Assembly: GCA_027886185.1 (NCBI GenBank)
Contig: WOAB01000719.1
Span: 372,001 to 436,000 of the forward strand
Origin: Rheum nobile
Taxonomy: Eukaryota; Streptophyta; Magnoliopsida; Caryophyllales; Polygonaceae
DNA length: 64,000 bases
Reading direction: 5' to 3'
Shown here piece after piece: positions 40,345 to 50,733 of this stretch. Below the pieces are notes generated by a model, which did not search any database, was not told the origin of the DNA, and was given only the letters and a program-made list of their open reading frames with translations. Every line of letters starts with the position of its first letter. The first letter of the stretch is position 1. The position numbers and the translations under genes are program-made.

Positions 40345-41272
40345 TGTTGGATCGTTAGAGTTACGTCTGAGGGAACAAAAGCTTTGTTCCCACAGAAGAT
40401 GCAGCGGATTAAAAACAGCAAGAAAGATAACAGAACGAACTCACGATATATAGTGGAAACCCTGATTAGCAAAACTAGCTTCTCAAGGAAAAACCACTAC
40501 CTTCAAGCTTCCGCTTGAGAGGATTTTGAAGCATCTACTTGTCTTATTGATTTCTTGTTCGATTACACTTGTATCCTGGACTTCAACCTCTAGACTTCCC
40601 ACCTAGATTTGAAACCTCTTCTACAACGATGAATCGAACTCAACCCTCAAAGACTCACAAACTCTTCACTCTCTTTTTCTTCTCAACTGAACGCTCTCAG
40701 TTCTTCCTTTTTTTTCTTCGTGGTTACATAGAAATAAATCCATACTTCTAATAAATACAACTCGACCAAACCCTAATCATAACAAGATAATCCTATCTTC
40801 CTAAACTTGGTAACAAGATGATATTAATTGATTTGAAGAATATTATCTTAACAACCGATATTATCTTAAGGAAATAATTCCTAAGATAACATTAACGGAT
40901 TAAGATAAGATTCTTCTCTCTCCAAATATATTATCTTAGGAAAGTTTTCCTAAGATAACACAATCGGACTTCTTCTCTCTTCATATCTTCTCGATCGGCT
41001 TAGTCCTTGCAGCCGAATTCTTCCATCCTTGACCGCGTGATCTCCTTTGATTTGTTTCCATAATCGTCACGCTGGATTTCTTCCTTCCATTCGCAGCTTT
41101 GATCTTGTTTGTCACTACAGTTCCTTGAGAGGTAACAAAGCACATGAACAGAGCTTTGTTCCCTCTGCGATCCTTTGCTGCAATTCCTTGAGATAATTGT
41201 CTTTGTTCCTGAAACACTTAGTACCCAGATTAGTTGAATGTTTGTTACCATCAAAACCTAAGGAATTCAACA
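40345..41272 (-). mobile_element. F: solo LTR, TSD ACCTT
   Basis: 928 bp with TGTTG...CAACA ends, flanked by acctt at 40340-40344 and 41273-41277. Restoring the target gives the aaccttaaacgggg box found in A and B, which confirms the edges. No internal region or second LTR, so a solo LTR left by recombination. The sequence resembles Copia LTRs (tgttgaattccttagg on minus); orientation is a guess from that. Confidence 0.83.
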
Positions 41273-41277
41273 ACCTT

Positions 41278-41787
41278 AAACGGGGAGAAAAAAAATTGAA
41301 GGAAAAAAAAAATTGTTACAAAACGATTTGACGGATTGGGCCCCCTTTTGGGCCAAGTGTCTCTTTGGGCCTTGTACATGACCGGCCCATCAACCCTTCT
41401 TCCCTTTCACTTTCCCTAACCTAGCCTCCGCTCTCCAAGCCAAACCCCCCATTTTCCCACACTTCCCTCTCGTTCTTGGTCCGATTCTAGCCTCCAATAA
41501 CTTTAAACCTTGAGTTCCTTTGCCCAATTTGGAGTCTAGCCTCACAACCGAGCCAAACACAACCCCAATGCCTCGCGTCGCCCCGCCTCGTGTCTCCCCG
41601 CCTCGCGTCGCCAAGTCACCGCCCCGCGGCGACCCCCACCACGACCTGGCGAGAAGGCCTAGTTATCTCACTGCGACCCGGCGACTCGTTCACCGCCCCG
41701 CGGCGAGACTACCAGGCTGTGTGTTTTTCGCTCGTTTGTAAGTCCTCTTTGGTCTCCCTTTGTTTTGAGCATCTCAATTCATCACTT
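41278..41787 (+). other. E leader before ORF2
   Basis: taaacggggag and A/T runs, then C/T-rich UTR-like sequence, then another set of caccgccccgcggcga boxes (41620-41705) just before the ATG. Confidence 0.6.
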
Positions 41788-42578
41788 ATGGCACCTAGAG
41801 GTAGGAAGCAAGTCTCTACGAGGGATGAGAATGAGGTGTATAACGTTGTGAAGGAGAGGAAGGTGTTGGCTACTAAATTCTTTGACAAGCCGACGTTGAT
41901 TGAGTTTGGTATGTTAGAGTGTGTATCCCTTTGTTTAGCAAAGTGTGGCCTGGGGACCTTCCTGAACAAGTCCGCTGATGCTTACCCCGAGCTATGCTAC
42001 CAGTTCATTGCCTCTGTTAAGAGGTATTCTGATGGTTCCGCTGACAAGAGGTTGACGAAGATCACGTTCACGTACAATGGTCGTGAGTATGCTTTGTCTG
42101 CTGAGGAGATTCGTGGTGCCCTGGGCATTACACAGGAACCGTCTCATGGGTGGTCTGGTGGTCTGATTGAGACGGATATGATGGAGTTTTGGGAGGCTGC
42201 CACGCACAGAAAGTTCAAGAAGGGTCAGGAAGTGAATTCGAAGTTGGTGCACCCTTGCTTAAGGTTGATCCATAAGGTGTTGATGAGAGATTTCTTTGGC
42301 CATGCTGATGATGGTAAGGTCCCTTTGAAGGATTTCCAGTGGTTTTTGAGCATCTTGTCTATTGTCACGTACACCCCATGTTGGGCTAGTTTGTTTCTGA
42401 GATCCTTGAAGAGGATTCGAGATGGTGAGCCACGTGATATCTGTGGGGGTGGTTTGATCACCCTTCTTTGTGCTGAGATTATTGCCACCGATCGTATTCC
42501 TCGGCCTGTTGCTCATGCGGTGTATGACATGGCTCACATGAGAGTGTGCTCGATGCTGAAGCCATTGGGCAGGGATGG
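41788..42578 (+). pseudogene. E ORF2, 5' part (split by D)
   Basis: ATG at 41788 (MAPRGRKQVSTRDE) opens 263 codons without a stop before D begins. Content resembles the plant 'putative transposon protein'/Athila ORF-type family: LIEFGMLECVSLCLAKCGL, YPELCYQFIASV, ITFTYNGREYALSAEEIRGALGI, then WFLSILSIVTYTPCW. With the part at 48200-48656 it would make about 415 residues. Function of this family is unknown. Confidence 0.72.
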
Positions 42579-43913
42579 TGATAAGCACTACTTTGTAGGG
42601 CTTAACTAAGAGTTATTAGAGGTTTTATTGGTGCCATTCGGGTAGATTTAGACACATTCTTGTGTATGGCATTTGGAGGCGAAGTTGGTGTTTTTGGAGG
42701 TGTTTGAGCTACTTTGGATATCATGAAGACACTGAGGAAGGAAGCCATCAAGAGAAGACGCCAAGGAGTGAAGAGGAGACGAGTTGGTGCAAGGCAAAGG
42801 ACAAGAATGCCGAACATTAACCGCGATCGCGGGCATGGGTGCCGCGATCGCGGGCCTCGGAGCATGTCGAGAGTTTTCTGCGGGCGCAGAGAGATTGAAG
42901 GGCGCGGAGCCACATGGGCCGCAATCAAGGTCCACCACCTGCGATCGCGGGTCTGACACGGCAGGAGCTCGGACTTATTCCGAATTATCTATTTAGTTTT
43001 ATTTTCCCTTTTTCTTATTTCTATTTCAGTTATTTTTCTTAATGGGCTAGGTCATTTGTTAGGGCCCTATAAATACTCTCTTTTAGCATTAAGGTTTACG
43101 ATCCTTTTCTAGTTCTAGTTTTTGCAATTTCAATTCATCGTTGTTTTATTTCCTTTGAAGTTTTCACCATGTCTATGAGGAGCTAAGCCTCTTTGGCTTA
43201 GTCCGGTAATGGAAGCATGAGTTTATTCATCTGGTTGTGAGGTTTTGTTCCTATCTATTTATTCCTATTGAGTTATATTATCTCTTCTAAGCTTATTCCA
43301 TTGGATTTCATTAATTGCACTAGCCCGTGCAACTAGTTGTTATTGGTGATTTTCATATTGCTAGGATTAGGAAACTGTTGGGCTAACGTCCTATTCTGCT
43401 GTAGCAACTACAATTTACATGCTCTGGTTGAAATTGTTCTATTGTAGGGAGATATAATTACATGGTAAATGCATCTGAGCGAGCGTTCTATGTATCCTGG
43501 TTAATTCTTATATGCATTGCTGCCTTTGGGTTGAACCTTTAGTGGTACTAGGGTTATTCATTGGTAAGGGTTCTTTGTGGAAGGTTTCCCTCTGAATTTA
43601 CATAAGATCGGGACAGGAATAACCGAATAGGAAGATAGGACTTAATCTATGAACAACCTTTGAATGACTTATGTGGACATTACTTGGCTAAGTGTTTTTC
43701 TCTATTGATATTTCATCCATTCTACTTTGTTTTGTTTGTTCTGCTTGTGACCAACCAACCTACAAAACCCCCCCTCTTGTTACTATTGCATGCGAACAAC
43801 ACATAGATTAATCCCTTCCTCCCTGTGGATTCGACCCTTGCTTGCCCTAACTACTTGTTTAGGTTTGCTAGGATTTATTTGATTAGGTGATACGACGACT
43901 ATTTCCCCTATCA
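42579..43913 (+). repeat. D 5' LTR
   Basis: TGATAAGCAC...CCTATCA. Three ccgcgatcgcgg-type palindromes (about 42822, 42842, 42942), hairpin CTAAGCC/GGCTTAG at 43183-43201, and GGATTCGACCC at 43827-43837. Confidence 0.93.
43068..43075 (+). promoter_or_regulatory. D 5' LTR TATA box
   Basis: TATAAATA in a G/C-rich edge (agggccc), the clearest core promoter in the window. The 3' LTR copy is at 47349-47356. The CTAAGCC hairpin starts 115 bp downstream. Confidence 0.7.
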
Positions 43914-43916
43914 AAT

Positions 43917-43933
43917 TGGCGCCGTTGCTGGGG
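43917..43933 (+). promoter_or_regulatory. D primer binding site
   Basis: TGGCGCCGTTGCTGGGG: tRNA-Asp type with one mismatch. Confidence 0.85.
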
Positions 43934-43981
43934 AGGCAAGGCTTGATTTCCGTGTGTGTTTGTTTGTGTGCGTGTTACTTT

Positions 43982-44009
43982 GGTGTGGACCTATCTTACG
44001 GTCCACACC
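43982..44009 (+). promoter_or_regulatory. D hairpin at the former gag start
   Basis: GGTGTGGACC/GGTCCACACC, ten perfect pairs, loop tatcttac. The ATG of A/E is ACG here. A pyrimidine-rich run ending gatacag follows, directly before the ATG at 44054. Confidence 0.65.
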
Positions 44010-44053
44010 AGTGCTACTAATTTTTGTTTTTCCTTTTTGCTTTTGATACAGAT

Positions 44054-44361
44054 ATGAGTTTTTGGGGAGATCCACGAGATGACCTATACTCCTACTCATT
44101 CTCCCCCAGAGGGGATATCACCCCTATTCGAGTGCAGAAGGACCAATCAGAGCCTGCAGAATCTGTCACGCAACGCTGCATATCACCGATGATTGTCCAG
44201 GACTTCCCGCATTCGCAACTACAATAAATGCACGAAGAGGTGTTGACTCGCATGGGCCGAGACATGAGCCATACTCACACCAACAACAGTTCAGTCCGTA
44301 TGGAAATCAACCACCGTACAGGCAACCATATTCATATGGAGTCCAAGGACAGAACGCAAGT
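44054..44361 (+). pseudogene. D Gag C-terminal-type ORF, N-terminal piece
   Basis: MSFWGDPRDDLYSYSFSP resembles the start of the B ORF. A stop at 44225 and frame changes separate it from the downstream frame. Capsid core and knuckle are absent, as in B. Confidence 0.55.
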
Positions 44362-45264
44362 TTGTATGTTCCCGGTGCAGACGCACTCAACACTTTGACG
44401 CAAAGCATTGCCACCCTGGCTCAGAACATGTCCTCAATGAATACAATGATGGTTCAAAATGTTCCTTTGTTGGGAAAAAGAGTAGAAACGGTAGCCCAAC
44501 AGCAGCAAGAGGCGACCCCTAGTATCCAGAGTCGGCTGAACCAACTAAATCAAGTGTTGATGAAGTTGAAGTCCGAAATATCTCAAGTCCCTGCAGCAGA
44601 AAATACACAAGAGATTGTCTGTGCTATGCCACTAAGGTGCGGGGCTGAGAACGAGGCTAAAAGGGTCGCTGAGGAGGAAGTCCAGGAGAGTATGGAGGTA
44701 CCTCATGAAGAAAAAGAGGTCGAGAGCGAGAAAGAAGCCGACGAACAGGAACCGCGACCGCGACCTACCAACCGTGATCGCGGCTCCTTCGCTGAATTAA
44801 ATTGGCTAGAAGTTGAGAGTAAACCGCGATCGCGGTCCGAAGACCGCGATCGCGGCCTGATCACTGTGGGAAATCTTGAGGATTTGACGTCACCGCGACC
44901 TACCAACCGCGATCGCGGTTCTTCCCCAGAAGTGGTTGTTCCTCCCGAAATCGTCCCCGACCCTCTCAAAGATGCCTATGATGAGTATGTGCATCTAAAA
45001 TCTCTCCCACTTGTCTTGCTGGACCCCGTTACACCCTTCCCTGTGGCTCTGAAGGACACCAGAATGGTGAAGAACAACAAATGTTTATTTGACACCTTCA
45101 GTAGCCGCAAGGCGAACGTTCCTCTGGTCGCTCTGGCATACAGCACCCCTCGTTGCCCAGAATTTTTAAGGGTGTTGGGCAACATCAAGAAGAAGCCAAA
45201 AGGGAGGCACAAAAAGGAAGCATTGATCCAAGTGACTGATTGTTATACGCTGGGCACGGGGTAG
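44362..45264 (+). CDS. D Gag-tail / protease-remnant ORF
   Basis: 300 codons. A coiled-coil-prone region (TQSIATLAQNMSSMNTMMV) corresponds to the end of A/E Gag, followed by CAMPLRCGAE, then a linker of PRPRPTNRDRG-like repeats made by the GC-rich palindromes. Then PDPLKDAYDEYV, RCPEFLRVLGNIKKKPKG, and the frame ends at a TAG (45262) just before the LGRPFL region. The retropepsin active site is missing at exactly the place where B lacks it. Confidence 0.65.
   Translation: MYVPGADALNTLTQSIATLAQNMSSMNTMMVQNVPLLGKRVETVAQQQQEATPSIQSRLNQLNQVLMKLKSEISQVPAAENTQEIVCAMPLRCGAENEAKRVAEEEVQESMEVPHEEKEVESEKEADEQEPRPRPTNRDRGSFAELNWLEVESKPRSRSEDRDRGLITVGNLEDLTSPRPTNRDRGSSPEVVVPPEIVPDPLKDAYDEYVHLKSLPLVLLDPVTPFPVALKDTRMVKNNKCLFDTFSSRKANVPLVALAYSTPRCPEFLRVLGNIKKKPKGRHKKEALIQVTDCYTLGTG
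44750..44930 (+). repeat. D GC-rich motif cluster in the gag-pro linker
   Basis: Six copies of accgcgatcgcgg or a one-base variant in 180 bp, in coding frame. The same 12-bp palindrome is in the LTRs and after the intron. Confidence 0.78.
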
Positions 45265-45519
45265 GACATACATGCAGCCCCTGAGATGTTGGGCAGACCA
45301 TTTCTGAAGATGGCAAGTGCATTCATAGATATGAACAACACTCCATCCATCACGAAGTGTAGGAGACTGGGGGTAATGCTCAACATGGAGCATATAAAGA
45401 GGCATCTGCCTGATCCAGGCCCCAGGAGTTCAGTTGTTGTGAGCAACCCTAGTTGAGGAGGATGAGTAGTATGTCAAGCCATGACAATAACTAAGGCGTT
45501 GTCCGGGAGGCAACCCAAG

Positions 45520-45617
45520 GTATGTATTTTTTTCCTTTGTCTTTCTTTCTTTGTTCTCGCATTATTTTGGTGTGTTTTTGCTTTGTTTTTGTTTTTGTTT
45601 TCGACTAAACCACGCAG
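45520..45617 (+). other. D predicted intron after gag-pro
   Basis: CAAG|GTATGT donor, strongly T-rich body, CGACTAAACCACGCAG acceptor; 98 nt. Preceded by ACTAAGGCGTTGTCCGGGAG. Confidence 0.68.
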
Positions 45618-46172
45618 GAAAGCCGAGAAGAAACCGCGACCGCGGCATAACACCCGCGATCGCGGCCGGAGAAAGTCGAGCAAAAACCGCGATCGCGGGC
45701 CCACGGCGCGCCGCGAATTAGGGTTTATTAAAAAACTAAAAATAAAAAAATAAAAAATAAAAAAAAGGCGTACGTTACCCGCGATCGCGGCCTTCACTGC
45801 CGCGATCGCGGTTCCTCCACGGTGTTCCTTCCATGGCGATTTTTCCACGATGGTTCATTCCTGGCGGTTCTGAGGCGGTCTTTCTTCATCATGTTCGCGA
45901 GCAACAACCGGTGTACCCTTGATCTATCCATTGTTGTTGTTCCCTGCGGTACGTCTTCACCTGTGCGTCACCACCTGTGCATACTGAGTTTGGAGTTCCA
46001 GCATTCCATGATCTATCTCTTGGGAAGTCCGACTGTTGAAGTGGTGATGAAGTTTATGGGGATCCCTACATCCCTGAGTACCTTCCTGGCGTTATTGACG
46101 AAGACTACCACCCCGGCGTACGCTCAGTGAGTTCTTTCTTTCTTCCCCATACTTTTTTCTTTGTCTTCCATA
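45618..46172 (+). other. D region between intron and 3' domain
   Basis: Five ccgcgatcgcgg-type boxes (45630-45820), an A-rich run, then a stretch with an 89-codon frame (from 45834, MAIFPRWF-like) that I do not recognise. It ends with gtgagttctttc, also seen at the same place in A, B and E. Confidence 0.5.
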
Positions 46173-46868
46173 CATTGATGACAATGCATGATTTAAGCAT
46201 GGGGGAGTAGAAGTATTCACTATCTATCTTGTACATATTCTTTTTCCAGCATTGCACTTTGAATTTCAGCATTTTATTTAAAAAAAAAATTGAAAAAGTC
46301 AAAAATCAAAAAAGACATACATGAAAATCCTGGGACAAGTCGGAAACCCGAAAGGGCGGCTTGGGTAATAAGCAGGTGACCCGGACCAGCGCTAGGCTGG
46401 GGTAAAAAGGTGTATGAGTGACGTGAGCTTTGTGAGCACATCTATGAGAAAAATACGAGTGGCTAGGATGAAAACCCGAAAGGGCTCCTAGGCAAAATGA
46501 GTGAAAAGAAGATGAGTGATTTTAGGATCTCATTTTATCTGGAGGGGCGACATAAGAAGAGGAGACAAAGAAGGATTGTCGGGTAGGTCACTCTGGGAGG
46601 CATAAGGAGTCATAGATGGAGGCTAGGATTAGAGGTCACTTTACACTATTGGATGTCCGGGTTGAGCTTGGGGGAAGTACTCTGCTTGCCCTCAAGTTTA
46701 TTGAGTTGTGGATGTGTTGTAGATGAGATTGGTGCCAGGAGCTTTGACATGGATTAGGTAACTCTTAGTTGGAGGATATGCTTTCTGAGACCTTGGGTGC
46801 TACATTGGAGGAGTAGACTTTCTTTTAGTTTACTCGAGGATGAGCAAAGGTCTAAGCATGGGGGAGTT
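46173..46868 (+). other. D structured 3' domain: two PPTs, three hairpins
   Basis: Hairpin CATTG-ATGA-CAATG (46173-46186), PPT (46192-46210), GNRA hairpin 1 (46336-46363: CAAGTCG/CGGCTTG, GAAA bulge, CCC-GAAA-GGG), hairpin 2 (46386-46400: CCAGC/GCTGG), GNRA hairpin 3 (46463-46491: CTAGGA/TCCTAG), hairpin ACTCG-AGGA-TGAG (46832-46844), and terminal PPT (46851-46868). Confidence 0.82.
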
Positions 46869-48194
46869 TGATAAGCACTACTTTGTAGGGCTTAACTAAG
46901 AGTTATTAGAGGTTTTATTGGTGCCATTCGGGTAGATTTAGACACATTCTTGTGTATGGCGTTTGGAGGCGAAGTTGGTGTTTTTGGAGGTGTTTGAGCT
47001 ACTTTGGATATCCTGAAGACACTGAGGAAGGAAGCCATCAAGAAAAGACGCCAAGGAGTGAAGATTGGTGCAAGGCAAAGGACAAGAATGCCGAGCATTA
47101 ACCGCGATCGCGGGCATGGGTGCCGCGATCGCGGGCCTCGGAGCATGTCGAGAGTTTTCTACGGGCGCGGATAGATTAAAGGGCGCGGAGCCACATGGGC
47201 CGCGATCAAGGTCCACCACCCGCGATCGCGGGTCTGACACGGCAGGAGCTCGGACTTATTCCGAATTATCTTTTTAGTTTTATTTTCCCTTTTTCTTATT
47301 TCTATTTCAGTTATTTTTCTTAATGGGCTAGGTCATTTGTTAGGGCCCTATAAATACTCTCTTTTAGCATTAAGGTTTACGATCCTTTTCTAGTTCTAGT
47401 TTTTGCAATTTCAATTCATCGTTGTTTTATTTCCTTTGAAGTTTTCACCATGTCTATGAGGAGCTAAGCCTCTTTGGCTTAGTCCGGTAATGGAAGCATG
47501 AGTTTATTCATCTGGTTGTGAGGTTTTATTCCTATCTATTTATTCCTATTGAGTTATATTATCTCTTCTAAGCTTATTCCATTGGATTTCATTAATTGCA
47601 CTAGCCCGCACAACTAGTTGTTATTGGTGATTTTCATATTGCTAGGATTAGGAAACTGTTGGGCTAACGTCCTATTCTGTTGTAGCAACTATAATTTACA
47701 TGCTCTGGTTGAAATTATTCTATTGTAGGGAGAGATAATTACATGGTAAATGCATCTGAGCGAGCGTTCTGTGTATCCTGGTTAATTCTTATATGCATTG
47801 CTGCCTTTGGGTTGAACCTTTAGTGGTACTAGGGTTATTCATTGGTAAGGGTTCTTTATGGAAGGTTTCCCTCTGAATTTACAAAATATCGGGACAGGAA
47901 TAACCGAATATGAAGATAGGACTTAATCTATGAACAACCTTTGAATGACTTATGTGGACATTACTTGGCTAAGTGTTTTTCTCTATTGATATTTCATCCA
48001 TTCTACTTTGTTTTGTTTGTTTTGTTTGTGACCAACCAACCTACAAAACCCCCCCTCTTGTTACTATTGCATGCGAACAACACATAGATTAATCCCTTCC
48101 TCCCTGTGGATTCGACCCTTGCTTGCCCTAACTACTTGTTTAGGTTTGCTAGGATTTATTTGATTAGGTGATACGACGACTATTTCCCCTATCA
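46869..48194 (+). repeat. D 3' LTR
   Basis: 1,326 bp; partner of 42579-43913 with few substitutions and a ~12-bp deletion near 47060. TATA box at 47349. Confidence 0.93.
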
Positions 48195-48199
48195 GATGG

Positions 48200-48656
48200 T
48201 GATTTAGTTTGGTCTTCATATGATGGTCATATTCTGATTCTTCCTCGGGTTTTTACTTATTCCCCTTCATTTGCGGATTGGTGGATTCCCAGTGATGGCA
48301 GAATTATGGTTGATGCTACCCCTGCTGCTGCTCCTTCGGGTCCGTTTGGAGAGGGCCCTAGTGCTGGTGTTGATGCTGCTGCTGTTGATTCTGTGGGTGA
48401 GGATGCACCTTTGCTTACTCATTATGATGCACCTTCGTCTTCTTATGGTCCTGCCACACCTTGGCAGGAGTTGTACGCAAGATTTGATGCATTCTCGGTG
48501 CAACAGACTCACTGGAACACCCGAGTAGAGACCGGTCTGCAGACTTGGCAGACCCAGTTCCGTGCTGATGTAGATGAGCGTCTGGACGCTATGGATGCTC
48601 ATATGAGGGACTACTTTGGGAGGTTCCTACCACCACCACCATCCGGCCCACAGTGA
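48200..48656 (+). pseudogene. E ORF2, 3' part
   Basis: After removing D and one TSD copy, the frame from 41788 continues here without a break (GRDG, then DLVWSSYDGHILILP). An Ala/Pro-rich linker is followed by a helical segment (WQTQFRADVDERLDAMDAHM) and ends PPPPSGPQ-stop. No domain recognised in this half. Confidence 0.72.
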
Positions 48657-49319
48657 GTTTATTTCTCTTTCCCCTATCTCATTTGCTGTTCTCTTTTCTA
48701 CATTGAGGACAATGTTCGGTTTAAGTATGGGGGAGGGATTTAGACTGTGCTATCTAGCTAGCTAGTGTACATAGCTTTGTTTTCTGTAATTTTCATTCAA
48801 GTATTCCTTTCAAAAAAAAATGAAAAAGCCAAAAAGATGTGAAAAAGGCAATTAAAATCCTGGGATGAGCTGAAAACTCGAAAGGGCGGTTCAGGTAAGA
48901 AGCAGGTAGTCCGACTGGTATAGACCGGTGCAAAATTGGACTGGAGTGATGCGAGTATTTGTGAGACATCTAGCAAAATGAAATGAGTGGCTAGGTGAAA
49001 ACCCGAGAGGGCGCCTGGGCAAAATGAGCATAAAGAAAAAAGAGTGATTTTAGGATCATTCTGGAGGCTGGCGTCATAAGAAGAGGAGTCATAAGGAGGA
49101 CTCGGGTAGGCCACTCTGGAGCGATAAGGAGTTAGATTGGAGTTAGGATTAGAATAATCTTTGCATCACTTGTTTTGGTTGTCTAGAGCTGATTGTTGAG
49201 ATGTTGTAGTTGCTGGTGTCATATTTTCTTGTACTTCCTGAGACCTTGGTGTTTGATTGAGAGAGTAGGTTTATCATTAGCTTACTCGGGACGAGTAAAG
49301 GTCTAAGTATGGGGGAATT
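48657..49319 (+). other. E structured 3' domain: two PPTs, three hairpins
   Basis: Hairpin CATTG-AGGA-CAATG (48701-48714), PPT (48719-48737), GNRA hairpin 1 (48866-48893: TGAGCTG/CGGTTCA, AAAA bulge, CTC-GAAA-GGG), hairpin 2 (48914-48929: ACTGGT/ACCGGT), GNRA hairpin 3 (48991-49018: CTAGGTG/CGCCTGG, loop GAGA), hairpin ACTCG-GGA-CGAGT (49284-49296), and terminal PPT (49301-49318). The stems differ in sequence from A/B/D yet still pair. Confidence 0.83.
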
Positions 49320-50657
49320 TGATAGATGCCATTTCATGCACCTTTACTAGCAACTATTAGCATTATTTGGAGGAGTTTATGATAAGATTTGAGGCTAAGT
49401 CTGTAATCCAGAAGATGTGGGGAGAATTGAAAATATCCAGGGATTTACAGCTTAGATGGAGATGATGAAGATGGATGAGGATCTGCTGGATATTAATTGG
49501 AGAAGACTACCAACACTTGGTAGTAATGAAGAGCAGAAGAGAAGAAGAGCTGAAGAGAGGACTGGGCGAGTGTCACCGCCCCGCGCCAGAGCCACCGCGA
49601 CCCGGCGGTGGATCTCAGAGAAGGAACTAACGCCCCGCGGTGGATCACACCGCCCCGCGGTAGGCACGTCACGCCTCACGGCCAGCAGAAGACATTATTT
49701 CCTTTTATGCATTTTCGGACTTTCTTATTTCTAGTATTTTATTTCCCTTGCTATTTTAATTAGGTTAAACTTATTTCCTAAGCCTATTTAAGACCTCTTT
49801 CTAGGTTAAGAGACAGAGAACTTTTTGACACTTTTACTTTCATCATTATCGTTGTTTTTCTCATTAGGGTTTCATTTTACATCTGAATGGAGCACTAATT
49901 TCCCCTTGTTCTACTAGACGTTTGAAGCAATACAGTTGAATTATTTGTGAGATTTCTATCCCTTGTTCCTATTCTTATATGTGTTGGTTTGATTCTCTTG
50001 GTTATATTGAATATTGATTCATTGTTATTCTTCATAGCCTGATCAACTAGGTTGAATACTATTTATCCATTGCTAGGGTTTGCATATAGTGGAATACGAG
50101 TGCATATCTAGTAGCAAACATAATTGTTGCATATAGTGGAATACGAGTGTGCAATTGTGAGTGAGAATCATTTGCATGTTAAGTAGTAAGGTTTTCTTCT
50201 ATTTGCATGTATCCTATATCCTTGTGTGCATTGCTATTGCTTTATTAGTGGTAAGGTTTTCTTCCATTGATATTGTATTAAGTACTATCAACAACTGTCT
50301 GAATTGGTAGTTAATCAAGATCAGGGTGGGAACAACTATAAGAATAGATAAAGAACTTGGATTTAATAGATTTCGGTGATCAAATTATATCTCTGTATTG
50401 TGGATCTCGTTCTAGTGGAACTTCTTCCCCAATCATATTCTCAAGTCAACTAAACCTGTTCACTTTGCTCTGTTTGATAACCAAACCCCCCCCCCCCCTT
50501 CCTTGTTACTTGTTAATCATAATTGTATACTTCATCAGATCTTCCCTGTGGGTTTGACCCTTACTTGCTTACTATACATCTGTTTAGTAGGTTGTTAGGA
50601 CTTTTACTTTGACTAGGCCATTCAACGATATTTGCATTACATATTTCGGCCACATCA
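49320..50657 (+). repeat. E LTR, 3' LTR of the E body
   Basis: 1,338 bp. It is followed at once by another PBS (50662-50678) and gag, so the LTR is shared between two E units in tandem, as expected from unequal recombination. Confidence 0.9.
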
Positions 50658-50733
50658 AATTTGGCGCCGTTGCCGGGGAAGTTTTTTGTTTTGTTGTGTG
50701 TTTTTGTGATTGATTTTGGTGGAGACCTATCTT

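Larger units (their letters stand above)
42579..48194 (+). mobile_element. D: complete non-autonomous Athila-type element, TSD GATGG
   Basis: LTRs of 1,335 and 1,326 bp, gatgg at 42574-42578 and 48195-48199. The first ~110 bp of its LTR are nearly the same as B, but the middle differs. Inside: PBS, start hairpin, broken Gag C-terminal-type ORF, protease remnant, intron, ccgcgatcgcgg repeats and the structured 3' domain. No RT or integrase. Confidence 0.93.
36605..50657 (+). mobile_element. E body: gag, pro, ORF2, 3' LTR (5' LTR partial)
   Basis: Starts with the last 539 bp of an LTR fused to the tandem unit, then PBS (37148), gag, protease, intron, GC-rich leader, ORF2, structured 3' domain and full 3' LTR (49320-50657). 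RT, RNase H and integrase are absent between protease and ORF2. Solo LTR F and the D element are inserted in it. Confidence 0.87.

Noticed and set aside
40981..41254. Minus-strand frames of 78-84 codons within F
   Set aside because: Inside a solo LTR with defined ends and TSD; the two frames overlap and neither resembles a known protein.
42822..42850. CCGCGATCGCGG repeats as a CRISPR-like or bacterial signal
   Set aside because: No regular spacer length, present in coding, LTR and leader parts of a plant retroelement; fits element-internal motif spread.
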